From Batillaria attramentaria (taxonomy: Eukaryota > Mollusca > Gastropoda > Batillariidae): 64,000 nt of DNA. The stretch lies in assembly GCA_018292915.2 (NCBI GenBank), contig JACVVK020000032.1, forward strand, positions 2,906,001-2,970,000. Reading direction: 5' to 3'. The notes under the pieces were generated by a model. It was not told the DNA's origin, did no database searches, and saw only the letters and a list, made by a program, of their open reading frames with translations. The stretch's first letter is position 1. Each line of letters opens with the position of its first letter. The position numbers and the translations under genes are program-made. Shown piece by piece: positions 20,207-32,666 of the stretch.

Positions 20207-22558
20207 TACACTTTACATACGTCACCATTCAGAAGTTCCAAACGGCTGTTGTGTGTGGACAGGTATAGGGAGGGGAGGCGACTGCAGCAAACTGTTACCA
20301 ATGTCTCATATTCTCCAACTCAAAGAGACTCAAGATGAACTGCATGCGAGCAGAATAAAGACCTGCCACAGCTGGAAAACAGCTGTGCAATAATTCCCTT
20401 TGAGAGAATCGATAGTCAGGAAGAAAGCAGTGCTTCGACTGTAACACGAGAAGTGAAAGTTCACCTGTGCGTTTGAGGGAATTACAGGGAAGAGACGTCT
20501 GACAGACTCTTGCACTTGTACAGACAACAGATCTGAGAAGGATAGACAAAACTGGGGTATGCATGCAATGTATGCCAGCAAAATGAAGCAGCAAAAGCGT
20601 ACTGAAGTACCCCTTTCAACCACCCGGCATAAATCAGTCTTGGCTATCCTGTCTGCTCGACCGAGACTTGATGAAAACGAGGCGAGGGAGTAATAATTAT
20701 TTTTCAGAAAAGCTGCATGAAAATCGGCTCTGGCAATAGATCCGGACGCACTCACATCTGAAGCTCAAGCAACGGAAATGATGTATAATTGAACGTTGAA
20801 CCATGTCAAGAAAGCCCGTCACTGTAGTTCATCTGTGATACTACGACCTTCATGTGTGAAGTTCTGCAAAATAAAAGCCTGATTCCTTCTCTCTGTCCGG
20901 CTTTTTGTTTTCAGTTTCTTTTCAAGGCACTCGGCAATTTTTTTCTTAATAATAATAATTATTATTATTATTATTGTATTGATTATTTTTCCTCACTAAT
21001 CGTCCGTGAGTGAAGCCAGTGTTGCCGGTCAGCCGCAGTGTTGGTCAGTGTGTGTGTGTGTGTGTGTGTGTTGTTTTGCCGCCGGTTTGATGTCTATCGT
21101 GCCGGTCAGCCGTGTTGTTTTGCCGCCGGTTTGATGTCTATCGTGCCGGTTAGGCCTTTACTGGCTACTGCCGCGCCTCGGCTGACTGGGCCAGCCTGTG
21201 GCAGCGGCCGGTCAAGTCGGTGCTGGTGTTGTTGTTCAGCAGGCGTTGTTGTTGCCGTTCAGTGTTGCCGGTTCAGCGGTTTTTGTTTTGCCGTGACTGC
21301 ATGACTTGACACATCCGGGAGCCGCGGCTCGGGCAACTGCGGACATCCTTCAGTGCCGCTCCGGAATGCGAACAATGCCTAAGACAGATGTTGTGATGCA
21401 TGGCCATGTGTCACAACCCTGTCCTGCGTTCCGCGTAAACACACATTCACACTCACTATCACATTCACGTACATACCACACACAATCGTGCACAGTTACA
21501 CAGGGGCATACAAGGGTACAATCATATAAACATTTATTACCCCATACAAGTACAATCACACTAACATGTATTACCCCATACAAAACAAAGAGAGAGAGGT
21601 GCGAGGTTTCCAACCGACTATCACGGTTACTAAAACTCGACTAATGAAAAAACACCCTGTCAGTGCTCTCAAACAAGAAAAGTATACAAAGTATTTCACT
21701 ATTTTAGTTCCTGATTGTTTACGGATGTGGCTCTAAAGACAGTTAGAGTATACTTATGAGTTTATTATAAAAAAAAATCCCAAGAAGGCGAACACTGAGT
21801 CCAACGAAGACAGGATTTACGTAGTCACTTCTTCGTGGCTGTCGGCGACACTTTTCCTGATGTAAATACTGTCGTAGCTAATATGAGATTCCAACGGTAA
21901 CTTCCTGGCGTTGCGGCGCTACACCGAGGCCTTCAGCAACCCAGTTCGACCTTACGTACAACCATTAGGGACCTGAACCTTGAACTTGTCCTGCCTGGAC
22001 CGCCCTACACAAAGGGCAAATACTTCGGTAATAGTGACAACCAGCGTCAGAATGGCTATTTGACTCTCACTGCATGGTCTTGACGGTTTTCCGCTCATCA
22101 GCTTCATCTCTGAACAGGAACTGACCTCAGTTTTCGTTTACGTCACCATTTGTTTCTGACGGAAGCAACATACGCAATTTCAGTGGTTGACGTCATCATC
22201 TACTCTATCAGAATTCTATCATTTCAATTTAAAAACACAACTTACTATTATGGCAGGAACCCAGGAACCTGTCTATATGACGGACAGTAGTACTTGTTAC
22301 GATTTAAATTACAATGAATTTTAAAATACAACAATCTGGTTCCTGACACCATGACCGGACTCACTGCCGGATAACCTGAGTTACGATGATAACTCACGGA
22401 TCTTGTTGTGCCGGTCCGCCCCCTCAGTCAGTATATTTAAGTCAGCCACAGAACCGGCTGAATCCGAGTCACTGAGCATTATAGCCTGATTTTCGCCCGG
22501 AATCAGTAACAGAGAATCATAGTTTAAGTTTCGATACTACCAGTTCAATGGTGTTCAA
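20207..22558. other. Upstream region of the aminopeptidase, no gene seen
   Basis: This should contain the promoter and 5' UTR of the aminopeptidase on its left side. It holds a mixed AAT/ATT run at 20,948-20,976, a GT run at 21,048-21,070, and a direct repeat of about 48 bp (TTTTGCCGCCGGTTTGATGT) at 21,074 and 21,118. No coding sequence is recognisable. Confidence 0.45.
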
Positions 22559-22595
22559 TGCGGAGAGTTGCAAGCCGGGTCGGTGGAGTCAGTCC
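22559..22595. repeat. Direct repeat flanking a SINE, left copy
   Basis: GCGGAGAGTTGCAAGC...GGTGGAGTCAGTC occurs here and again at 23,141-23,177 with two mismatches. The pair encloses a (GGTAT)n run and SINE E copy 1. It is long for a target duplication and could instead be an older duplication. Confidence 0.75.
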
Positions 22596-22647
22596 GGCAC
22601 TGAGCTACACAATTTGAACGCCATGCTACTCGGTCGTACTATTTGTT

Positions 22648-22686
22648 GGTATGGTATGGTATGGTATGGTATGGTATGGTATGGTA
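22648..22686. repeat. (GGTAT)n microsatellite
   Basis: About seven GGTAT units just beside the end of SINE E copy 1. Confidence 0.93.
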
Positions 22687-22710
22687 GACTCGGTGCACAT
22701 ATCCATCTGT

Positions 22711-23134
22711 GCTGAAATGCTCACGGCGCCGCAGGGATGGAGGACGATGCCGCTAAGCGCTACTTTATGTGCAAACCTCCACCTAGTTATGGTCTCCCCT
22801 CTCCTGAAATCCCCGAACACTCATGAGTTACCCGAACCAAACAACCTCCACCCTGCTATTCACTCTGGTCAGTGCGTGCGACAGTATTTCTGTTTACCAC
22901 GACACCGGCCACAGCATACTCTTCTTCGAAAGATGAACGTGTGATTTTTAGCGTGCACATCAGTTTGATATATGTGCGTGCGTGTGTACACGAAGGCGAG
23001 ACAGGCACCGTAAACGAGTCTCCACACGGATTTGACTCGATATGCAAAATCCCACCATATTCCTGCCCACCGGGGACTCGAACAACGCAGCTCAGGATCC
23101 GTCCGAAGTCGGAACCACTAGACCAAATCCCCTG
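22711..23134 (-). mobile_element. tRNA-headed SINE E, copy 1
   Basis: Read on the minus strand, the head GGGGATTTGGTCTAGTGGTT and a decayed B box (TTCGAGTCCC) are followed by a body with ATGGTG...GAGTCAAAT and GTGTACACACGCACG. The body is shared with 31,083-31,469 and with the 5S-headed element at 18,299. Confidence 0.82.
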
Positions 23135-23973
23135 TCAAAGCGGAGAGTTGCAAGCTGGGTAGGTGGAGTCAGTCACTGTTGCCAGGTATACTGGTTCGCC
23201 CCCTTGTCACGGCGGTGTGATCATATATAGTTGCACCTCGTGTAAATGCACCTTTGCCATGTAAACAGTTTCAGTTTCTTTGTTTCCCGAAACCCCATCT
23301 GGGGGTATACAGGCATAATGTGTAAACATACATATATACATTCAGCCAGCATGGCTACAGGTAGTCTGTAATCTGTACACAAGTCCGCAACAGCAAACGA
23401 CACAGAGATTGCACGGCCAGGCACACAAGGTAACCCAACCCTAAACCTTAATCTCGGCCTTTTTCCATTTTTTTTTTCGTTTTGTCATAGCACCGCCGCC
23501 GGGAAAAAAAAACCAAAAAAACCTTGAACTGACGCCGGCTTTGGATATTCAGTCAAGGTCAAGTTGTCGCCGGTTAGCGGAACGAGTAAAAGGGGGCGTT
23601 GACCAACCAGAAACCGACGGCCGAAACGCCTTGAATGATCATGAATGTCTTAAAAAATAAAATAAAAAAAATTTAAAAAGCAAGTAGTATACACGCGACT
23701 TCGGGCATAAAACACTGAAAAGTAAAGAGAAAGAGATCGGTCAACTAGACAATACGGCATGGAAGGCGTCAGATCCACATGAATAAGGACGTATATCTAG
23801 ACTGGGATAAGCTCAGAATTTTTTTACCCCCACTACGTTACTACAATCTAAAGATGTGAATAATCTCATGTTTTAAAATAACGGATTTTAATGAGAGCAA
23901 TCGTCGTCGAAACTGACTTCAGAAGCGGCACCCGAGTCAGATTCCAACGGGAAAAGGGCGTCCCGGCATTTTG

Positions 23974-24160
23974 AGGGAGCCGGCCGGAATAGCCGAATGG
24001 CCGGTAGAGCGTTGGACTTCTAATGCTCGGGCCGTGAGTTCGTATCCCGGCTGGGGCCAAGTATTATTTTCTGCTGGCTTTTTCGTCGCTGCCCCGTCTT
24101 TAATATCACCCGTATGTGGTGGAAAAAGACGTTAAACTCCCAAACACCCACCCGCCCACC
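23974..24160 (+). mobile_element. SINE family C, copy 1
   Basis: A ~180-bp tRNA-derived SINE. Its head reads GGAATAGCCGAATGGCCGGT...GTGAGTTCGTATCCCGGC. The tail reads CCGTATGTGGTGGAAAAAGA, CGTTAAACTCCCAAACACCC and ends in an ACCC run. Eight further copies occur in the window. Confidence 0.86.
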
Positions 24161-24424
24161 CCGGCATTTTGATTACCCCCTCAGTCGTGGGCTGGCGGCC
24201 ACCTATGAGGCTGTTACGAGTTCACGCATACCGCCGGTCACACTGACCACAAAGTGTGTTTAATCCGGCATAAGCCTATTCCGCCGTGGCCAAAACTGAG
24301 CCCGGCATCTGCTGCCAATGTGTGCACGATTTTGAGCCAAATAAAACAAACTGATCATCACCAGTGTCGTCAGAATCGTTGTGTCAGTGACTCAGTGCAC
24401 TTCCAGCAGCACAAGTATGACAAG

Positions 24425-24545
24425 AAGTGCATGGGCAGAGTGAATAGCATGGTGGGGGTTTGCACCTAAAGCGGTAGCGCTTCAAGTTAGCGGCAGCCGC
24501 ATCAAGCTTTCACTGCTTCAGCCATCCTTCAACCCTGCGGCGCCT
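24425..24545 (+). mobile_element. 3' fragment of SINE E
   Basis: GGGTTTGCACCTAAAGCGGT ... CCCTGCGGCGCC matches the 3' part of the E copies at 22,711 and 31,083. A SINE-C tail fragment follows at 24,758-24,812. Confidence 0.65.
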
Positions 24546-24903
24546 GGGCGTCTCACAACTGAGAGACGGACGCTGTGTGCCGGCCGAGGAATAGCCTACC
24601 GTGCACACGATACCGTATTCCGCTGCGTGGCAGCTCATCCGGCAGACGTCAGTTCGGCTTACCCATGAGTGATCGTGGGCGCCCTATTGCGCAACTTTCT
24701 CTGTTTCTGAATCACTTCCAAGTGGAAACGCTTACGCAGCGGGTTTCGGGTCAGTTTTTGATATCACCCAACCTTGGTGGAAAAAGACATTAACCTCCCA
24801 AACACTCACCCACTCTCCTGAAGCCTACACTGACATACTGTCAATTGCAACAACGCATGCATAGCACCCCGGCCACCTTTCAACTGCTTTCATTACAGAT
24901 GAG

Positions 24904-24904
<1 letters not shown>

Positions 24905-24978
<74 letters not shown>
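24905..24978. repeat. (GT)n microsatellite
   Basis: About 37 uninterrupted GT units. Confidence 0.97.
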
Positions 24979-24979
<1 letters not shown>

Positions 24980-25043
24980 CATGGTACATACGTGCGTGTG
25001 TTTAATCTAGATTTTAAAGGAAGGGGTTTTAAAATCAGATACC

Positions 25044-25644
25044 CATCCCCGTACCGGGGGCCGAATCGTTAACACTAGGTCCCCGCAACCACGGCCAAGT
25101 CGGGCTAACCGAGACCGAGCCGAGATAAGTAATAGCTAAGAAGGAAAAACATTAAAATACTCGGTGACAAGGAAAGTGGACAGTTGCGAACAACTTTGAG
25201 GTCCCCGTGCTATTTGACAATGTGCACAGAAGCGAGGAATTCTGTCAAATTCACCGGCACAGTGAATTTTTAGCATGGCTCGGAGATTATTGTGCGTGGG
25301 AGTGATTTCCCTTGAAAACAAAAGCAGACGTTTTTTTCCCGGGGGAATTTCGGTCACACCTGTCAACAACATTGTCTCCTCCAAAACCAGGGTACGGTAT
25401 TATTTTGTTATGCTAACAACATTATACAGCTTAGCGAGGCGTTTCCAAATAATTAAGTGCTCTTGAACATTATGCAGCACAAAATTAACGTCTGCTCTAA
25501 AGGACGTTAAACACCCAAACACCCACGTACTTTCTCTTTCGTGTAGTTTACAAATAAAGCTGATGAGCATTGTTGAGAACGGAAAACTGATAAACGTTAT
25601 AGCATCAGAGCTGGTTCTGAAACCTGTCCTGCAAAGGTATAAGT

Positions 25645-25682
<38 letters not shown>

Positions 25683-26984
25683 TTATTTATTTATTGTAAT
25701 GGTCATAACCAACTGACACTATAGGAAAGACATTGCCGGCGCGGGAGAGATAAAACTTGATGCAGCTACAAAGAAACTGCCTCAACGTTCATCTTTTCTG
25801 TTATTAATGCCCGAAACCAAAGACAATATGTCATACCTGTAGCGTTCTCAGAGAGCGTTGTCAGCTGTTTGTAAACCACGTGAAAGATAAAGTACAGGCG
25901 TACAGCAGAGGGGTGGGTGTTCGGGTGTTTAACGTTCTTTACGGCAGACTTTAATTTCGCGCTGCATAACGTTCAAGAGCACTTGATTATTTGGAAACGC
26001 CTTGCTAAGCTGTATAATGTGAGCATTACAAAATAATACCGTACCCTGGTTTTAGTTTCTTTGTAGCTGCATCAAGTTTTATCTCTCCGGCGTCGGTAAC
26101 GTCATTCCTTTATGTCAATTGGTGCGTCTTTGCTAATTGATTCTAAACTTCAGTCATTGCTTACTACATAGCATTTTCTACCTATCTCTAAATGTGCCTT
26201 CGTAGCTGCTGACACTGAGTGACTTTCTTAATTATCGCCTGTTCACAGGATCATTTATACTCTTAAGAGAATGCCATCTTTTCATCAGCTTCACAGCAAG
26301 CAGAGATCCTCGTATATAGGATCATTGCAGCAAGTTGGTTATGATAATATAATTGTTTTCTCTCTCTTTAGTATGTATACCTTTGCAGGACAGCTTTCGG
26401 AACCGATTTTGATGCTCTAGGCCTACCGATCATCAGTTTTCCGAGTCAATTCTCATTAGTGGCCATCAGTTTTATTTGTAAACTACACGAAAGAGAAAGT
26501 ACGTGGGTGTTTGGGTGTTTAACGTCCTTTACAGCAGACGTTAATTTCGCGCTGCATAATGTTCAAGAGCACTTAATTATTTGGAAACGCCTCGCTAAGC
26601 TGTATAATGTTGTTAGCATAACAAAATAATACCATACCCTGGTTTTGGAGGAGACAATGTTGTTGACAGGTGTGACCGAAATTCCCCCGGGAAAAAACGT
26701 CTGCTTTTGTTTTCAAGGGAAATCACTCCCACGCACAATAATCTCCGAGCCATGCTAAAAATTCACTGTGCCGGTGAATTTGACAGAATTCCTCGCTTCT
26801 GTGCACATTGTCAAATAGCACGGGGACCTCAAAGTTGTTCGCAACTGTCCACTTTCCTTGTCACCGAGTATTTTAATGTTTTTCCTTCTTAGCTATTACT
26901 TATCTCGGCTCGGTCTCGGTTAGCCCGACTTGGCCGTGGTTGCGGGGGCCTAGTGTTAACGATTCGGCCCCCGGTACGGGGATG
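25044..26984. mobile_element. Mutator-like foldback element with ~600-bp inverted repeats
   Basis: Both ends read CATCCCCGTACCGGGGGCCG inward. The arms (25,044-25,650 and about 26,380-26,984) are nearly identical inverted copies. TCAGATACC flanks both sides (25,035-25,043 and 26,985-26,993), a perfect 9-bp target duplication as in Mutator-like elements. The centre holds a smaller inverted pair (25,735-25,770 and 26,053-26,092) and a third partial copy of the arm (25,912-26,052). Both arms carry a stretch matching the 3' tail of SINE family C. No transposase is visible, so it would be non-autonomous. A 61-codon frame in both arms is identical because of the arm identity, not because it is a gene. 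Confidence 0.88.
25652..25679. repeat. (GA)n microsatellite inside the foldback element
   Basis: About 14 GA units at the inner edge of the left arm. A weaker TCTC run occurs at the inner edge of the right arm. Confidence 0.9.
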
Positions 26985-26993
26985 TCAGATACC

Positions 26994-28816
26994 TTGTGCC
27001 GGCAACACATACCGGCGTAGCGTCACCGCATCAGTGGGCCCGTTAAAAAAAAAAAAAAAAAAAAAAATTCTTTTCAAAGGCAGAGCTTGCCATACGCAGC
27101 AAGCAGCCACCTAAACTGAACACCCTGCGTCTTAACTGCCCGAGGCCTTGCATGTCTCTGGTCGTATACACTGTATAAATAAATCGCCTGTGGGGGAAAA
27201 AAACTGAAACCACGCGGGAAAAGTGTTCAGGAGTATCGCGGGCATCGGGTCCTTCGCAGTAGATGGCTTGATCAGTCGTCCTGTGGAGTCAACTCTCTGA
27301 GGGCACAGGAAACAAAAGCAAAAAAAAAAAAAAAAAAGGGGGGGGGGGGGGGGCAAAAAAAAAAAAACCAAATCTGAAACAACGAAAACAAAAACAAAAA
27401 AAAACGAAAAGAACAACCGAACAAAACAAAATCAAGAACAAAGCATATAATTGTGACGCTCCACCACGAAATGAGTCGTCTTGTAACGTGAACAAATAGC
27501 ACAAGAAGACTTATTTCGTGGTGGTGGGGGCGTCACAATTATACACACACTCGCATATACGTACTGACTGCGTATACACTGACATAATGACTCAGATCTA
27601 TCTAGTGCATACATACATGCATACATACACTGTGACATACGTACACACCAATGTCCGCACCGCTACGAAGTAAGGGCAAAGACCGTAGGTAATCTGGTCT
27701 TTGGTACGGGTGTCAATCTTCCAAAGAATTCAACGGGTTAATGCTACCATTCTTATGCTCACAGATCGTAGTGACCGGCTGTTTTCGTGGTGTCTATCCG
27801 GTGTCACGCCATTTAGACACTGTGACCTGCACAGTGACAGCATCTGTAATGCTGGCATTGAGCCAACAGAAGCGTACTCGATGACGCGCCAACTACAATG
27901 AGCGCCGGCTCCAGGAGTGTAACAACAGTCGCAGAATTTGAATGTTCGACCGGTCGCTCAAAGTGTAAACAACATTGTGTCGCATTAAGAGCCGTACTTA
28001 TCATCAAGGTAGATTATTTCGTGGCGCACTCACGAGCGAAGCTATATTCCAAAACGTAACTGCTGGCCGCTTGGCAAATATGGAATCAGCCCCCAAGCCT
28101 TGCCGTAACAGTATTAATTTTACTGACAGTCGTAATACTATAATCTTCATCTTTGCGATGTAAGAATTCGTTTTACTATGGGCCATTTCTTTTATTTGTG
28201 TATGTCCCACTTCAGTCCCGAGTGTCAAAGGCAAATTTTCCCCTTTGTCGAGACAGAACTAACTGCCTGTACCCGGTTACAGCGTTCGCGATAGTCACTC
28301 GTCACACACCGCATGCCTGTTCATCCCCGGGCCGAAAATACGCCCACCCCGGGTACATAAAACTTAAAAGTAGCGGCTGTACATCCCCCCCCCCCCTAGT
28401 GTCAACTGTACATCCCCCCCCCCCCCCCCCCCCTAGTGTCAACTGTACCTGCACGCCCTGTTCTAAAACTTCGTCTGTGTTCCGTTGAGTCGGAACGTTT
28501 GAATGACTGATGAGGGCTGAGAACCTGGGAAACTTGTTTTCCCGGAGACCTTAAAGCATGAAGTGGGTCAAAGCAGTCTTGGGTACTCATCCGGGACTTG
28601 TCTTATAACTGGGTAGGTGAGGGTGCGTAAGAGGTGTTTGGGAACGGGCGTGGATGGGGCGGAGGATGAATCAAGTTATGGCCGGGGCCGGCGAGCTTTG
28701 GCCGGCAGTGTAATTGTCAGAGGAGTTGATGTGAATGCAGATGGCGGTAAGATACTAACTAAAAATAGAGAACAGCCGCTGTGTTATCGGTTCTATAACA
28801 CTTCAACTGGTGAACT

Positions 28817-28820
<4 letters not shown>
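26994..28820. other. Non-coding stretch with homopolymer runs
   Basis: I see no gene here. It contains poly-A at 27,045-27,067, a poly-A/poly-G block at 27,322-27,370, a hairpin at 27,446-27,543, and two poly-C runs at 28,384-28,433 within a short direct repeat (TAGTGTCAACTGTAC). Confidence 0.5.
27446..27543. repeat. Short inverted repeat (hairpin-forming)
   Basis: ATAATTGTGACGC and CCACCACGAAAT on the left are mirrored by ATTTCGTGGTGG and GCGTCACAATTAT on the right, with a ~20-bp loop. It has the form of a tiny palindromic MITE but I could not define a target duplication. Confidence 0.7.

Positions 28821-28876
<56 letters not shown>
28821..28876. repeat. (CT)n(CA)n compound microsatellite
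   Basis: A CT run of about 16 units is followed by about 12 CA units. Confidence 0.95.
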
Positions 28877-28882
<6 letters not shown>

Positions 28883-29336
28883 ACACGCAGTGACTGATGT
28901 TGCCAGGGTTTTGTTTTTTTCTTTGGCGATTTAGCCGAAACAGCCATGAAAGTTTCGGCTTTTTACAGAAAGTTTCGGCTCTCTCTGCCGAAGCAGTTTC
29001 ACAAGTTTTTCGACTAGATTCCGTACTGTTACGTTCTCCCTCCACCCCCATGAATTAAAGATGTTCTGTAGTCAGTAGATACATATCCTCACCGAAAGTT
29101 GCGTTTTCTTGGAAATTAGTCCAGCCAGCACAGGAATCTCGCAGAAACGGACATAATCGAGCCGATTCACTCGTGAAAACTTCGGCTCGGCCAGCCGACA
29201 TGACAGATTATCGGCTTAAAAAAAAAAAAAAAAAAAATCGGCTTTTAGCCGAGATCCGACCCCAAACGACATCCCTGCAGTCACGCACGCACTGACGCAA
29301 GCACGCACACAGACTAAGAGTCGAACAGACAGACTC

Positions 29337-29338
<2 letters not shown>

Positions 29339-29433
<95 letters not shown>
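29339..29433. repeat. (GT)n(GA)n compound microsatellite
   Basis: A GT run of about 38 units is followed by a short GA run and three TTGAAA units. Confidence 0.96.
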
Positions 29434-29581
29434 AATTGAAATTGAAATTGAAATAACTTTATTTGAAAACGGTGGAAGTTTTGGTCTTGCAACCAATTTT
29501 CAAACTTGCCGTTTTTAAGAACAAACAACTAAACAAAAAAAAGCCAAATGATCGAACATACGTAAACCTAGAACAAGAAAC

Positions 29582-29681
<100 letters not shown>

Positions 29682-29757
29682 ATTATCGCATGTACTAGTA
29701 TGAACTAGTATGTCCATATGTATGTGAACGTGTGATACCTATTTTTATGATTGTTTG

Positions 29758-29890
29758 TTATTTGTTGGCTAATAGATATTTGAAGAGGCTGCTTTTAAAC
29801 GATGAGGCTGACCGACTGTGCCTAACATGGACAGGAAGGGAATTCCACAATGAAGTTCCGGAAAATGCGAAACTACTTTTATACATGTCA
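29758..29890 (-). pseudogene. LINE 3' ORF end fragment (FSGTSLWNSLP type)
   Basis: The minus strand codes for MYKSSFAFSGTSLWNSLPVH and then a run ending in a stop after FKYLLANK. The F-S-G-x-S-x-W-N-S-L-P signature is typical of the C-terminal end of CR1/Rex-like LINE reverse transcriptases. Everything upstream is missing, so this is a dead 5'-truncated copy. A GA microsatellite lies directly upstream. Confidence 0.75.
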
Positions 29891-29902
29891 ATGCGGGGAC
29901 GG

Positions 29903-29904
<2 letters not shown>

Positions 29905-29944
<40 letters not shown>

Positions 29945-29959
29945 GAGAGGGAGGGAGGT
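29905..29959. repeat. (GA)n microsatellite
   Basis: About 27 GA units with a few GG interruptions. Confidence 0.95.
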
Positions 29960-30456
29960 CAGACTGTACATGAGTATACAAGGAAGGATATCAGAAGGCA
30001 TTCGTTCGAGATAGGGAAAATCCAGAGGCGCACTTTAACAGCTCCCTGAGCAGGTTATTCAAGTTTTAAATCCTCCTTTCACACAAGTGTCAGTCTCACA
30101 TGCGCACATGCGAAGATATCTGTTTCATGAAGAGAGGTGCTTACACAATATCCTCTATTCAAACAGCGATTCTGTCTTGGGAAATTAAATCGTTCACCAA
30201 ACAACGGCATCAGTCACTGACACTGGTATTGTATTGTCCCAGTTTGAATATGAGCACCTGCAGCTGCTCGGGATAACCCTGGCATTTTTTCCATCTTTTT
30301 TATGGATCGTACATTTTTTTATATTAATGATATTAATCTTCATTAGCAAATTGGACAAACAAACAAACAAACAAACCAAAAACAACAACAACAACAAAAG
30401 TGTAACACAAATCTTGAGTAAAAATGACTTCAGACTGTACAACGTTCTGTTTAAAC

Positions 30457-30639
30457 TCCGGGGAGCCGGGATGGCCGAATGGTAGAGCGTTGGACTTCCA
30501 ATGCTCGGGTCGTGAGTTCGAATCCCGGCTGGGGCCAAAGATTTGTGCTGGCTTTTTCATTGTTGCCCCGTCTTTGATATCACCCGTATGTGGTGGAAAA
30601 GGGCGTTAAACTCCCAAACACACACCCACCCACCCACCC
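30457..30639 (+). mobile_element. SINE family C, copy 2, with 11-bp target duplication
   Basis: A full-length copy: GATGGCCGAATGGTAGAGCG (A box) and GTGAGTTCGAATCCCGGC (B box), then the standard C tail. TCTGTTTAAAC is present on both sides (30,446-30,456 and 30,640-30,650), so this is a recent insertion. Confidence 0.93.
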
Positions 30640-31082
30640 TCTGTTTAAACACCGATTAACTGATGTCCGTAAAGTTGTACATTCCACTGTCGTTAGTCTA
30701 ACATACAGTTTCAATAGTTGTTTAGAAAGGTTTTCCAATCACGGCATTTACCCCGTAAAGTGGTCTTGGGCGTTTTCAAATTTTCTCTCCATTTGTTTAT
30801 TTGTTTGGTTGTTGTTGGTGGTGGTGGTTTTTCTGCCTCAAGTCCCGGTTTAGGAAAACATGCATACGTATTACATGAATACAACATTACTTGTGAAGTC
30901 TACTAAATAAACTCTTGAACACTTTCAACCCTGCCACCGTATCACCTACGGTCTCGTAGACCCTAACAATAATATGCGTGTATGTGACCGACTCTCATAC
31001 GCTCTGCACAGTGGAAGATTCCCCTATAGGATGGATCCAATACTTCTTGAGAAATAGGGTTTTGTATGCAAGAGCCCAGCTT

Positions 31083-31469
31083 TATCCATCTCTCCTGAAA
31101 TGCTCACGGCGCCGCAGGGCTGGAGGACGAAGCAGTGAAAGCCTGCTGCCGCTAAGCGCTACTTTATGTGCAAACCTCCACCCCTGCTATTCACTCTGGT
31201 GCGTGCGACAGTATTTCTGTTTACCACGACACCGGCCACAGCCTACTCTTCTTCGAAAGACGAACGTGGGATTTTTAGCGTGCACACTTGATGTATGTGC
31301 GGCGTGCGTGTGTACACGAAGGCGAGACAGGCACCGTAAACGAGTCTGCACATAGATTTGACTCGATATGGTAAGGAAAAATCACACCATATTCCTGCCC
31401 ACCGGGGACTCGAAAAACGCAGCTCAGGATCCGAAGTCGGATGCCTTAACCACTAGACCAAATCCCCCT
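31083..31469 (-). mobile_element. tRNA-headed SINE E, copy 2
   Basis: On the minus strand: GGTCTAGTGGTTAAGGCATC (A box) and TTTTTCGAGTCCCCGG (B box), then the shared body with GTGCAGACTCGTTTACGGTG. Length is about 390 bp. Confidence 0.85.
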
Positions 31470-31499
31470 GTACGTTCACCACTACGCCCAGTGAGGACA

Positions 31500-32485
31500 C
31501 CTGTCTGCATACGACTGTGAGCACGCTCAGCTTGCAGTGCTTGTATTGTTCGCTTGATTTAGGAGACTCGACTCAGGAAATAAACTGTCGCCTGCCTGAC
31601 ATATTTATAAACACCTACCCCCCCCCCCTCCCCCTCCCCTCACTATTATCCCAATCCCTACGGCTTTCTGATCAACTTAATGTGCACTTTAAACGTTATT
31701 CTTGACAGTAATTGATTCTTGAGGCTGGGTCACATCGATCGCGCAGTGGGGAGGGTTTATTGTGGCTGCACCTGCCGATGACTGATCTGAGCTTGACAGC
31801 AGCCCGATCGATTCTGATTTACTATGTCTGTGGATGGAACAGCTGACGGCGTCTCTCTATAGATCTTACCCGCCGCGGCCGCAAAACGGTGGGAAACCTG
31901 TCTGCTGGGTCCAGAATGATGCTAGACCGTGAGTGCCAGAAACAGGGAGGGAGTGTTTAGAGCTTTGAGCCTCGCAAGCAACAAAGACTAACGCGCATTT
32001 TTGTTGTTGTTGTTGTTGTTTGTTCTGTTGTTTTTCGAGTTTTTTAATTTTTTAAATTATTATTCTGTTTTCTTTTTTTTTTTTTTGATATAAAAAAAAC
32101 TTCTTTTTTTTACTTTTTTTTTCAAGTCTTGTTTGATTTTTGTTATGATATAAATATATCCACGTATCTAGAGATGGTTGCATATACTGATATAATTGTG
32201 TATGTTTGTAAGTCCCAAAGTATGAATGTTTGTTCTATACATGTCAGACAGACAGACACCCATCCCCCCCCCCCTCCAAGAATAAAAAATAAAATAAAAC
32301 AGAACAAATCGTAAAAAAGACTAAAGCGCTGCTGCCGTGAGACGAGACGACACAGTAGTAGTAGTAGTAGTATTTTCTTCTTTTTTATTTGTCATGAGGA
32401 GAAGTTTAAACTAACACTCTGTGCGAATGTATGAACATTTTTCCAATCACTGAGGTACTTCGAGTCACAGCCGCAGGGAAACAAT
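31500..32485. other. Non-coding stretch
   Basis: I see no gene. It holds poly-C runs near 31,619 and 32,265, a TTG run at 32,000-32,020, T-rich DNA at 32,040-32,130, and a short GTA run at 32,353-32,371. Confidence 0.5.
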
Positions 32486-32583
32486 CGAAGATACTCAGGT
32501 GACAGACATAAATATGTCATTTAGCTCAGTGACACTTATTTGCTTTCGAACTTGTGCGGTCTCGATGGCCGTCAGGACGTGAC

Positions 32584-32666
<83 letters not shown>

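Noticed and set aside
22320..22470. Possible LTR retrotransposon start on the minus strand (TGGTGTCAGGAACCAGATTG resembles a primer-binding site)
   Set aside because: No second LTR, polypurine tract or gag/pol sequence is visible nearby.
25136..26892. Identical 61-codon open frames on opposite strands in the 25-27 kb region
   Set aside because: They are mirror copies caused by the inverted arms of the foldback element. No domain is recognisable and the frames end within the arms.
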